Source: Teredinibacter sp. KSP-S5-2 (lineage in GTDB: Bacteria > Pseudomonadota > Gammaproteobacteria > Pseudomonadales > Cellvibrionaceae). From it: DNA of 64,000 bases. A program made the translations under genes and the position numbers. The stretch covers positions 2,230,001 to 2,294,000 of the forward strand of contig NZ_CP120416.1 of assembly GCF_032773895.1 (NCBI RefSeq), in the 5' to 3' direction. The notes under the pieces are model-generated. The model made no database searches. It saw only the letters and a list, made by a program, of their open reading frames with translations, and was not told the origin of the DNA. Of the stretch, positions 8,537 through 15,913 are shown in pieces. How positions within the stretch are numbered: the first letter of the stretch is position 1; every line of letters starts with the position of its first letter.

Positions 8537-9190
8537 TCACAATAAGGACGTTGCCGCCACACCCGCGACTGCGGCAGCGGCACCCGCTGCGGCTAAACCA
8601 CCAAGTGCGGAGTTAATATCAGCAAAACCAGGAATTAATGAAGGCGATAAACGCACCAGCCCCTCGTGGCTGATCTCCATGGATTCAATGGCAATTTCAT
8701 TGCCTTTGGCATTGAGTTGAGGCCCGGTAATTCGTTCAGGCAAACCGTTGTCGAACATCCAGGCTGACACCGGCATGCGATCAAGAAATGGCAAGCCGGC
8801 CTGCACCAGGTTCGGGCCGCCGCGATCAAATAAAATAACAATGCCGCTTTTACGTAATTTTTGTTTGCCGGCAATAACCTGATTGTGCCAATCCCACATG
8901 GAGGTATTAAAACTGCAGCCCCGTTTTAATGTCAGGTTGCGATATTTACCTTTGCTATAAAAACGGTGAGGATGTTTGTTTAGGCCGCCTTCCTGATATG
9001 TTTCAACCTCAACATCACTGTCCAACCCCTGCACTTCGTTAAATGCACCAAACAACATTTGACTGCCAATATCAATTAAGGCACTGCCAACGGATGTGGC
9101 GATATCACCGAACTCGGTACTTTGTGGTGTATCCCAAAGCACAACGGAAAAATTAAATTGCGGTGCCGGTTGAATCAGTGCCGTTGTCAT
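8537..9190 (-). CDS. eCIS tube protein 2 (T4 gp19-like, Afp5-type)
   Basis: A 217-residue inner-tube protein of the gp19/Hcp-like fold. The conserved segments are 'LTLKRGCSFNTSMWDWHNQV' (about 85-104) and the C-terminal 'GPQLNAKGNEIAIESMEISH' (about 158-177), which match the first tube protein (GPSLSAKGNEIAIEQVDLAH). It has an Ala/Gly-rich C-terminal tail (LGGLAAAGAAAAVAGVAATS) absent from the shorter tube protein. The longer, divergent tube protein in these clusters usually starts the tube on the baseplate. The start overlaps the stop of the second sheath gene by four bases (ATGA), so the two are coupled. Confidence 0.9.
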   Translation of the reverse strand: MTTALIQPAPQFNFSVVLWDTPQSTEFGDIATSVGSALIDIGSQMLFGAFNEVQGLDSDVEVETYQEGGLNKHPHRFYSKGKYRNLTLKRGCSFNTSMWDWHNQVIAGKQKLRKSGIVILFDRGGPNLVQAGLPFLDRMPVSAWMFDNGLPERITGPQLNAKGNEIAIESMEISHEGLVRLSPSLIPGFADINSALGGLAAAGAAAAVAGVAATSLL

Positions 9191-10569
9191 GCGTTAAGCT
9201 CCTCAATTTCCGAAAGCCCTTCCCGTCGTCCAATTCGAAACACAATAAATTCGGCCGGTTTCGCTAACGCCACACCCACTTCACATACGAGCAACCCCTG
9301 CTCCACATTTTCGGCTGGATTATTGGTGCCATCACAACGCACAAAAAAAGCGCTTTGCTCATCGTCACCGAGCAATGCGCCGCTTTCATAAACTTTGCTT
9401 AAATAGGACACCAGTGTTTGGAATATTTGCAGCCGCAGTATGGGTGTATTGGGTTGAAAAACTATTTGCTGACCTAGTCGCTCGGCGGTGCGTTCAATTG
9501 CGGTTAAACAACGACGGGCATTGATATAACCTAACGCCTCGTTACGAGTATCACGGGACCAGGACAAGGTTCTAGCGCCCCAGATACGCACCCCTCGGCC
9601 GGGCAAACTGCGAATAACATTTATGCCGTGGTCGTAAAGATTTTCTATGGTTTTTTCGCTGACTTCCTGCTGCAGACCAACCACACTAGTCAATACTTCA
9701 TTGGCTGGAGCACTATGAGGGCCTTTGGCTAAATCCCTGCGAGCAAAAACACCGGCCATAAAACCAACGGGAGAACGCAATTGAATACTCGAACCCGGCG
9801 CGGTTTGCGAATACACCCAGGGCCAGTAAAGTGCTGCGTGGTAGCATTCGGGATTGTGTTGAACTAATTGGTCGTGCCATTTTTTTGCTGCCAATTCACT
9901 TTTATCCGGTGGTGGTGCCAATAAAGCAAACCAGCGCCAGCTTTCCCGTTGCAGGCGTGTTAGTAAATAACGCTGGCATTGCAATACTTCCTGATCGGTA
10001 AAAAAACGTTCCGAGGATAAATACGGCCCCGCAAGATTTTCCAACATTATTTGTTCTGCAATTTGTGTGCAGGTAACAAAACAAGGTGGCCCGTCAATCG
10101 ATATTGCTGCTGAAGGTAAACGATCGGGCACAATTTCCGCATCCAGCTCCGGTAACACAACGATGGATACTTCTTCCTGCCGTAACAACAACTCCAGACC
10201 GTGATGCTGATCGAGATCGTCGTAACCGAGCATAAGTGCACTCAGTTTGTCGCTATCAAGGTTGCGTATATCGTTAGCACAGGTCACGACCCAACAACGC
10301 GCACCACCATTGGCAAAAAAATCTTTTACGGATTGATCTAATTGCGAACCTGGAGGCACAGCAATTTCACGACCTCGTTCATCGCGGTGAAACGCATCGA
10401 CATAACTTTGCCAGTCGTTGACGGCAACCGCTTTATGCAAATGCCGCGCTGCGCCGGTAATACCAACGAAGCCTACAATGTCCGTGCGTACACGGGAAAA
10501 GGATGCCTGCCTTTGGCTGGGCCGGTGATAAATTCCCGGTACGCTGTATGAAACTGCTGTCGACATCAT
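9187..10569 (-). CDS. eCIS sheath protein 2 (short)
   Basis: A 460-residue contractile sheath protein. The C-terminal third has the conserved sheath core: 'GRGVRIWGARTLSW' (about 320-333), 'QSAFFVRCDGTNN' (about 413-425) and 'PAEFIVFRIGRREGL' near the end. The N-terminus has the sheath handshake region 'SYSVPGIYHRPSQRQASFSR' and 'VKDFFANGGARCWVVTCAND'. It is about half the length of the other sheath, lacking the large insertion. It sits 5 bases downstream of tube 1 and overlaps tube 2. Afp-type clusters carry several sheaths that occupy different positions; this one may form the baseplate-proximal ring. Confidence 0.93.
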   Translation of the reverse strand: MMSTAVSYSVPGIYHRPSQRQASFSRVRTDIVGFVGITGAARHLHKAVAVNDWQSYVDAFHRDERGREIAVPPGSQLDQSVKDFFANGGARCWVVTCANDIRNLDSDKLSALMLGYDDLDQHHGLELLLRQEEVSIVVLPELDAEIVPDRLPSAAISIDGPPCFVTCTQIAEQIMLENLAGPYLSSERFFTDQEVLQCQRYLLTRLQRESWRWFALLAPPPDKSELAAKKWHDQLVQHNPECYHAALYWPWVYSQTAPGSSIQLRSPVGFMAGVFARRDLAKGPHSAPANEVLTSVVGLQQEVSEKTIENLYDHGINVIRSLPGRGVRIWGARTLSWSRDTRNEALGYINARRCLTAIERTAERLGQQIVFQPNTPILRLQIFQTLVSYLSKVYESGALLGDDEQSAFFVRCDGTNNPAENVEQGLLVCEVGVALAKPAEFIVFRIGRREGLSEIEELNA

Positions 10570-10574
10570 TCAAC

Positions 10575-11027
10575 TCATGAAATATCAATGCGGCTATGAG
10601 CCAGATCCACTTGCTCAATGGCAATTTCATTGCCTTTTGCAGACAAACTCGGGCCGGTTATTTTGGTTGGCCAGGCGTCTGTTACCGTCCAGGTCATAGC
10701 CGGTGAATTTTCATCGCGCAGTTCATTTAATAATTTAATGGTGACCGTGGATGTGGGAGGAAAAGCACCGGTGCCGTCACGGACTTCCTTACGCCAATCC
10801 CACAACGCCATATTGCCGGTAATGCCGCGTTTTAATGTGATATTGGTGTAGCTTTCAATACCGGGAAGCTTTCTTACTGCATTGGTTGCGTCGGCACCTT
10901 CTCGATATTCGATTGGTGTGTTCTCGCTGTCCAAGCCGCCCACTTCAGAAAATGCACCCAGAACCTGCCCATCACGCTCAACAATAAAATTAAAATTTGA
11001 GTACGGATTGTTTCTTTCTGTTGCCAT
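10575..11027 (-). CDS. eCIS major tube protein 1 (T4 gp19-like)
   Basis: A 150-residue inner-tube protein, the standard length for Afp1/Pvc1-like tube subunits. It shows the full pattern: 'NPYSNFNFIVERDGQVLGAF' at the start, 'SEVGGLDSENTPIEYREG' next, 'NITLKRGITGNMALWDW' in the middle, and 'GPSLSAKGNEIAIEQVDLAH' at the end. The subunits stack as hexameric rings inside the sheath and form the channel for cargo. It follows the long sheath gene by 36 bases and precedes the short sheath by 5. A GGAGAG box sits just upstream of the ATG at 11027. The short length suggests it is the main repeated tube subunit. Confidence 0.95.
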   Translation of the reverse strand: MATERNNPYSNFNFIVERDGQVLGAFSEVGGLDSENTPIEYREGADATNAVRKLPGIESYTNITLKRGITGNMALWDWRKEVRDGTGAFPPTSTVTIKLLNELRDENSPAMTWTVTDAWPTKITGPSLSAKGNEIAIEQVDLAHSRIDIS

Positions 11028-11063
11028 AACTAACTCTCCAATAGGTAATGGATTTCCAGGTCA

Positions 11064-13877
11064 CTAATTACTGCTTGCGGTAAATTGACCGATGCGGAAT
11101 ATGACAAACTCAGCGGGGTATGTTGGTGCAACGCCAATTTCCACCACCAGCCGACCATTATCAATGTCATCCTGTGTCATAGTGCTGCGATCACAGCGAA
11201 CAAAAAATGCCTGATCTGCTGTGGTGCCCATTAATGCACCGGTTTTCCAAACTCCGGTTAAAAATGATGTAATGGTTTCCACCACCCTTGCCCACAAGCT
11301 TTCGTTATTGGGTTCGAATACCACCCACTGGGTGCCTTTATCGATGGAGTGTTCAAGGAAAATAAATAATCGTCTGACGTTGACGTATTTCCATTCCTGA
11401 TCACTGGTCATGGTACGTGCGCCCCAAACCCGAATACCGCGCGGCGTGAGTTCGCGAATTAAATTCACACCAGCCGGATTGAGAATGTCCTGTTCACCAG
11501 CGGTAAATGGAAATTCAAGGTCAGAGATATTGCGTACCACTTCGTTAGCCGGTGCTTTATGCACACCGACATTGGCATCGGAACGGGCATAAATTCCCAT
11601 AACATGGCCACTGGGTGGAACTAAAACAGTTCGACCGGTGGTGAGGTCTAATGACTTTAACCAGGGAGCGTAGTAAGCGCCGTATTTGGAATCGTAATTA
11701 TTTCTGTGGGCTTGAATATCGCTAACGGAGTTACTGCCTTTTTCGCCATCCAGAACAGCAATGCGATATTTATTTAATTCGCAATGTGTAAGCAAGGCGC
11801 TTTGCACAGACTCATCCGTGACACCCGGCACAGCAACAATGGAAATATCGTCTCGTTCGTTGAGCGCTTCGATACCGGTTCGACTGCCTGGACCGTTGTC
11901 GGCACCGATTAAATCTACTGCAGTTAAGTTGCTACCGTTACTGCCATTTAATAAGGACATCGCCAAACCGTTAGGCGTAACCGGTTGGTTAACCTGAGCA
12001 AAACCAGGGTTGCCGGGTTGAGTAATTTCAATTAAATCAGAACCCGCTTCGTCATCATTAATGCGTTCAACAAAATAACGTCGATACGCATCCGTACTGG
12101 TATCGGTATTCCAGCTAAGTCCGTCAAAGACTTCACTTAATACACCGTTTTCATAAACTTCCAAGGTAATTTCTGCGGTGCGCACAAATGCGCGGCGGTC
12201 AGACGGATTTGCAGCGAGTTCTATAAACTGACCCGCGCCACCTAAATCCAGGGGTTGAGAAAACTGAATTCGTCGCGCAGCGGGGTCAACCGATGCAACT
12301 ACGGCTTCAAATTGTCGGGTGCCGTTATCAAGAAAAACTTTCGCACCACTATAAAAACTGTTTGTCGATGCAACACTCACAATGGTATCACCATGTGCGG
12401 CGACCTCTGTGGATGAGAGCGTTGTCCAGTTGCCTGTTGTTACTGTTTCGCCAAAATTTCCTGCGACGTTGGAATATGTGACGTACAAAGTATTGTTGGC
12501 GCTATCGACTAACAGTATTTGTGCAGCGGAATACACGCTGCCGTTGGTAATCGAAACCGGTTCAGCCGAACTGGTACGAAACGGACTGGTAAAGCTGCTG
12601 GCATCGGCGACAATGATTCGGGCCGTTGGCAAAGTGTTATCGTCCAGTGTTGCCAGTAATCGAATATCGGCATCGGTTTGCTGCGGAGAAACCGGGCTGG
12701 CTAAAGTAACATGGGCACCCGGCGCAACATCCTGTGCAAGTTGAACGGCGGTGATGGTTAAATCATCTTGATTACCACCATCGTCCAATCGAATGACATC
12801 ACCTGCAACTAGCGCAGCGGCAACACCATGCTGGACATTGGCTTCAGTGACGGGCGAACCGGTTAAATCAAAGCTGCCCGCTTCAACGGTACCCAACTCA
12901 AATGGTGTGGGCAGATTTACGCCACCACGGGAAATTAATGTCACGGTTGCACCACCGGCAGAAAAATCTGCGCCGGGACCACCGCCATTAATTGTGAAGT
13001 CCAATGTGGCTGCTGCAATGGCACCGACTGTTAAGGGTTCAACCGTGCCGACGGCAATCTGATCGCCCACACGAAGACGTCGTAAACTCGCACTGCTCAG
13101 TTCTATTGTTACGGCACCATCCGCAATTGGTCCAGCCACCGTTTCCAGAACCGGTTGTTCCCTTAACGCAGAACCACTGGTTAACGCAACCGGGGTTCTA
13201 TCGGTAGGGATAAAATTTACCGTAATATTATTACCGTCTTCACCACGGTTTTTTGCGGTAATTTCCGGCCCACCGGTGTTCGGTGCTACACCATGAGGTG
13301 ATACTCCAGATACCAGAATGTAGGTATTGGCCGCTGTGAGTGTGGTGCCATTCGGAATTTCGTTTGCGCCCACCGTCACTTGATTTCGCAGCGCGTCATA
13401 GGATTGCACATTGAGTAGCAAGCTTTCGCTGAATGGGCTTAATGTATCCGGCCGGGTGTAAACACGTAGCACACTACCGACAGCGACATTACGCAATGAA
13501 TTTAACGTAAAAGTGGTGGCGCCACCGCGGACAGTCGTCCCCGTTGGCAACCGCAATACGGTTCCCTGATTAGCCGTTTGACTCGCGGCTAACGCATCTG
13601 ACGCAAGCACACTCACAATAAATGCACGACTGCCGCCATTATCAAAAAAGGCTTTAACCGCGTGTCCCATGTAGTCACCCAGTAATTCCGGTGGTGAAAC
13701 CTGGGCACCAAATTTACGTGTATAGTCATTAAAACTGGTGACTAACGTTGGTTTTCCTTCTGGCCCCTTACGCGTTTTGCCAACAAAGCCCGCCGTACTG
13801 GTACTTACGCCCTGTATCGGTTTGCCGCGGTAAGAAGTCTCCTCAATATATACGCCGGGGTGTAGATATTCTGGCAT
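11064..13877 (-). CDS. eCIS sheath protein 1 with very large insertion
   Basis: A 937-residue sheath, about twice the usual size. Residues 1-115 are the conserved N-terminal part ('PEYLHPGVYIEETSYRGKPI', 'AVKAFFDNGGSRAFIVSVLA'). The last 300 residues are the conserved core ('HKAPANEVVRNISDLEF', 'PRGIRVWGARTM', 'DQAFFVRCDRSTM', 'YPAEFVIFRIGQ'). Between them, roughly residues 120-620, lies a beta-rich, Thr/Val/Ala/Gly-rich insertion with repeated short strands, which should project from the particle surface. It is the major sheath by position next to the major tube gene. Base composition does not differ obviously from its neighbours, so the insertion is not a recent import by eye. Confidence 0.93.
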   Translation of the reverse strand: MPEYLHPGVYIEETSYRGKPIQGVSTSTAGFVGKTRKGPEGKPTLVTSFNDYTRKFGAQVSPPELLGDYMGHAVKAFFDNGGSRAFIVSVLASDALAASQTANQGTVLRLPTGTTVRGGATTFTLNSLRNVAVGSVLRVYTRPDTLSPFSESLLLNVQSYDALRNQVTVGANEIPNGTTLTAANTYILVSGVSPHGVAPNTGGPEITAKNRGEDGNNITVNFIPTDRTPVALTSGSALREQPVLETVAGPIADGAVTIELSSASLRRLRVGDQIAVGTVEPLTVGAIAAATLDFTINGGGPGADFSAGGATVTLISRGGVNLPTPFELGTVEAGSFDLTGSPVTEANVQHGVAAALVAGDVIRLDDGGNQDDLTITAVQLAQDVAPGAHVTLASPVSPQQTDADIRLLATLDDNTLPTARIIVADASSFTSPFRTSSAEPVSITNGSVYSAAQILLVDSANNTLYVTYSNVAGNFGETVTTGNWTTLSSTEVAAHGDTIVSVASTNSFYSGAKVFLDNGTRQFEAVVASVDPAARRIQFSQPLDLGGAGQFIELAANPSDRRAFVRTAEITLEVYENGVLSEVFDGLSWNTDTSTDAYRRYFVERINDDEAGSDLIEITQPGNPGFAQVNQPVTPNGLAMSLLNGSNGSNLTAVDLIGADNGPGSRTGIEALNERDDISIVAVPGVTDESVQSALLTHCELNKYRIAVLDGEKGSNSVSDIQAHRNNYDSKYGAYYAPWLKSLDLTTGRTVLVPPSGHVMGIYARSDANVGVHKAPANEVVRNISDLEFPFTAGEQDILNPAGVNLIRELTPRGIRVWGARTMTSDQEWKYVNVRRLFIFLEHSIDKGTQWVVFEPNNESLWARVVETITSFLTGVWKTGALMGTTADQAFFVRCDRSTMTQDDIDNGRLVVEIGVAPTYPAEFVIFRIGQFTASSN

Positions 13878-13996
13878 CTCGCTTTTCTCCGTCGGTGTGG
13901 TGAATGTGCTGTATTGTTCAGAGCAACCTCGTTATCCAACAGCAACTCAAATAAATGGTCAGGGTCAGCTTACCCTTCCTGATTAACTCGCCTTTG

Positions 13997-14656
13997 CTAA
14001 ATAAAAAATCTCACACGGGATTCCTGACCCGGTGTGATTTGAAAATTTGCGCCGGGGTAAATTTGCGCAACGCCTCCCTGAATAAGTTCGGTGCGAATGA
14101 CATTTCGGCTGCCATTTTCCAACTCAATGTTTAGTTCCAATCTACCTTGATTATTTAATCGTTCAGGCATGGGAAATAGAAAAAGAAACTCACCATATTG
14201 GTCAGAGAAGGAATAAGTGGTCGACATGGCTAAATTTCTAGCAATACGAACATGCACACTATCCGCTTGATTACCAATTAACTTTCCCCGAATAGCTGTC
14301 ATACCCGGTTCAACCGAAGCGGATGGCGTCGGCCATAGCTCTTGAGTTATCGCGTTGCTTCCTGCCGGCATAGGTAAGCTGATATCAATGGGGGTTTGCC
14401 AATTGGTCCAGTGATTAAAATCAGCGGTAAACGGTGGCCGCCACAAAACTTCGTGATTGCCTTCAATGAGATTAATAAAACGGTAAGTACCATCGGCATG
14501 ACAGCGAGCAGATTGACTCGCATTGGTAACTGGTTTGATATAGGAATGATTTAACCGAACCGGAAATTCCTGAGTAATAGGTTTTTGCGAAAAATGATTA
14601 ATAAAACGCAATGCAAAGGAAAATTTATGCTGCCATATTTTTGGAGATAAAGTCAC
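13997..14656 (-). CDS. beta-rich eCIS-associated protein of unknown function (carboxypeptidase-regulatory-like fold)
   Basis: A 219-residue protein that I do not recognise by name. It has no signal peptide or membrane segment. Two halves look like small beta-sandwiches: residues 20-110 with 'RCHADGTYRFINLIEGNHEV', and residues 115-190 with 'TAIRGKLIG' and 'SFSDQYGEFLFLFPM', which is the pattern of carboxypeptidase regulatory-like domains (a strand, then a D/GxxGxF turn). It overlaps the stop of the tail-terminator gene by four bases (ATGA) and lies 119 bases before the long sheath gene, so it is part of the operon. A structural or assembly role at the distal end of the particle is an inference from position only. 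Confidence 0.6.
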   Translation of the reverse strand: MTLSPKIWQHKFSFALRFINHFSQKPITQEFPVRLNHSYIKPVTNASQSARCHADGTYRFINLIEGNHEVLWRPPFTADFNHWTNWQTPIDISLPMPAGSNAITQELWPTPSASVEPGMTAIRGKLIGNQADSVHVRIARNLAMSTTYSFSDQYGEFLFLFPMPERLNNQGRLELNIELENGSRNVIRTELIQGGVAQIYPGANFQITPGQESRVRFFI

Positions 14657-15261
14657 GATCCACCTCCAAAATTGGCTTCGGCAACGGGGGCTCCACCATC
14701 CTGTGGTGTCGCGGCCAAACCCAATACCCGAACCCGATAGGTCAGCGATAATCGATATCCCAATTCAGAAGAATCCCAAATACGGTAGTGATCCTCTATG
14801 GGTAGTGATTCCCAGATAATTTGCATGGCATCGCCCGCTTGCCAAACGGACTGACCCACGCCTTGACTTAATTGTGTTGTGCCAACTTCGGCGGCATCGT
14901 AAAAGGTTTGTAGGATTAAACCAATTAATACGGTTTCTTCTGCTGCTGCCTGACTGTCTGACACATTTTGTCTGCGTGCCCCCCAGGGGGTAATCAGATA
15001 ACCCAACTCCAAACCCAGTGGCTGTCGCTGTATTGAACCATCACTATTGGTAAACCTGGGTGCATTGCGGGTTTCGGTATTTTCCGCAACTTGATATAAA
15101 AAGATTGAAATGACCGGATTGGATGTCGTACGCAGTTCACTGAATGCCGATGTTGTCACAACACGAACTTCAACATTGTTCATACCTGCCAATAGCAAGC
15201 GTTTTTCCAATAAGCTGACAAGTGTTTCGCTGGTTTTTTCCAACACTCTATATGTTGCCAT
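14653..15261 (-). CDS. eCIS tail terminator, Afp16/Pvc16-like (DUF4255)
   Basis: A 202-residue protein of the DUF4255 (Pvc16 N-terminal) family, which caps the tube and sheath and sets particle length together with the tape measure. Signatures are 'RTTSNPVISIFLYQVAENTE' (about 46-65), 'RQPLGLELGYLITPWG' (about 79-94) and the C-terminal 'GYRLSLTYRVRVLGL'. Family members are normally about 180-300 residues, so this is full length. It follows the small receiver-like gene by 6 bases and overlaps the next gene. In canonical afp/pvc order this gene is last; here it is near the front of the operon. Confidence 0.9.
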   Translation of the reverse strand: MATYRVLEKTSETLVSLLEKRLLLAGMNNVEVRVVTTSAFSELRTTSNPVISIFLYQVAENTETRNAPRFTNSDGSIQRQPLGLELGYLITPWGARRQNVSDSQAAAEETVLIGLILQTFYDAAEVGTTQLSQGVGQSVWQAGDAMQIIWESLPIEDHYRIWDSSELGYRLSLTYRVRVLGLAATPQDGGAPVAEANFGGGS

Positions 15262-15267
15262 TACTGC

Positions 15268-15603
15268 CTACTTCCCGCGCCTTTTACTTTCTTCCAGAAG
15301 AAAATTTAAAATCGAATCCGCTGTGCTGGTTTTGGTATCAAAAAAAATAATGCCTTTATTCGCGTACTTTTGAATACCGTTTAACACTAACACGGGGATC
15401 TTTTCCGCCAGAAAATGAATTCCTGAGTGCTTAGTTCGTTCCTTTCCGTAGATAACCAATGCATCGAGGTTTTTATTTAAATCGGAGATATCTTCCGTAT
15501 TAAAATCAACCACTTCACAGTACATCTGCGAATATTGCTCACATGCTCGATCAAAAATGTTTCGTAACATCCGTGGAAAGGCCACTAGGCCGACCTTGTA
15601 CAT
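15268..15603 (-). CDS. small receiver-like protein, first gene of the eCIS operon
   Basis: A 111-residue cytoplasmic protein. It has an alternating strand/helix pattern like a response-regulator receiver: 'KVGLVAFPRMLRNIFDRACE' (strand and helix 1), 'LDALVIYGKER' (strand 3), 'IPVLVLNGIQKYANKG' (strand 4 and helix) and 'GIIFFDTKTSTADSILNFLL' (strand 5 and helix 5). The first acidic pocket is absent (AFPRM instead of DD), and no phospho-acceptor Asp is clear at the end of strand 3 (LDALVIYG), so it is probably not phosphorylated in the usual way. It begins the operon 6 bases before the tail terminator gene. A regulatory role for particle production is inferred. The fold call is tentative. Confidence 0.55.
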   Translation of the reverse strand: MYKVGLVAFPRMLRNIFDRACEQYSQMYCEVVDFNTEDISDLNKNLDALVIYGKERTKHSGIHFLAEKIPVLVLNGIQKYANKGIIFFDTKTSTADSILNFLLEESKRRGK

Positions 15604-15843
15604 AGAGGTGTCCTCAAGATCGATACCTTATGTATGCTAGACCGGAGTAAATATGGCTGGTATGGCTAATGCGAGCCATTAATGAACCAATGACTAGTTC
15701 CATGTAACTAGGAACTATGCAGGATGCCCATAAACAGGATGGGTAATACAACGAATATGAATATTATCGACCAATATTCATACGGACGTTCATCTAAAAA
15801 GAATGATGGAAACGAGAAAAGAAGCTCTTTGCAATTAGATCAA
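15604..15843 (-). promoter_or_regulatory. eCIS operon leader with a series of inverted repeats
   Basis: About 240 bases lie upstream of the eCIS operon without a gene. They hold a row of inverted repeats: ATGGCT/AGCCAT (15662-15679, 6-base loop), TAGTTCC/GGAACTA (15695-15717, 9-base loop), CCCAT/ATGGG (15726-15743), and TATGAATATT/AATATTCATA (15756-15782, 7-base loop, a perfect 10-bp arm). The last is AT-rich and spaced like an operator half-site pair. No convincing sigma-70 boxes were fixed by eye. Any function is inferred from position and symmetry. Confidence 0.4.
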
Positions 15844-15873
15844 CCGAAAATAATGCCAAAACACTATTTTCGG
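15844..15873 (-). terminator. hairpin downstream of ptsP
   Basis: Perfect 9-bp inverted repeat CCGAAAATA/TATTTTCGG with a 12-base loop, 40 bases beyond the ptsP stop on the minus strand. The following bases are only moderately T-rich, so termination strength is uncertain, but the site separates ptsP from the eCIS operon. Confidence 0.45.
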
Positions 15874-15913
15874 GAATAGGAGAAGTACAAGAAATAAAAA
15901 GAATTAAAAATGG

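Noticed and set aside
1-15603. Prophage or type VI secretion system
   Set aside because: No capsid, portal, terminase, integrase or lysis genes are present, and no TssB/TssC, ClpV or TssJLM membrane-complex genes are seen. DUF4255, DUF5908, LysM tube initiator and paired sheath/tube genes fit an eCIS better.
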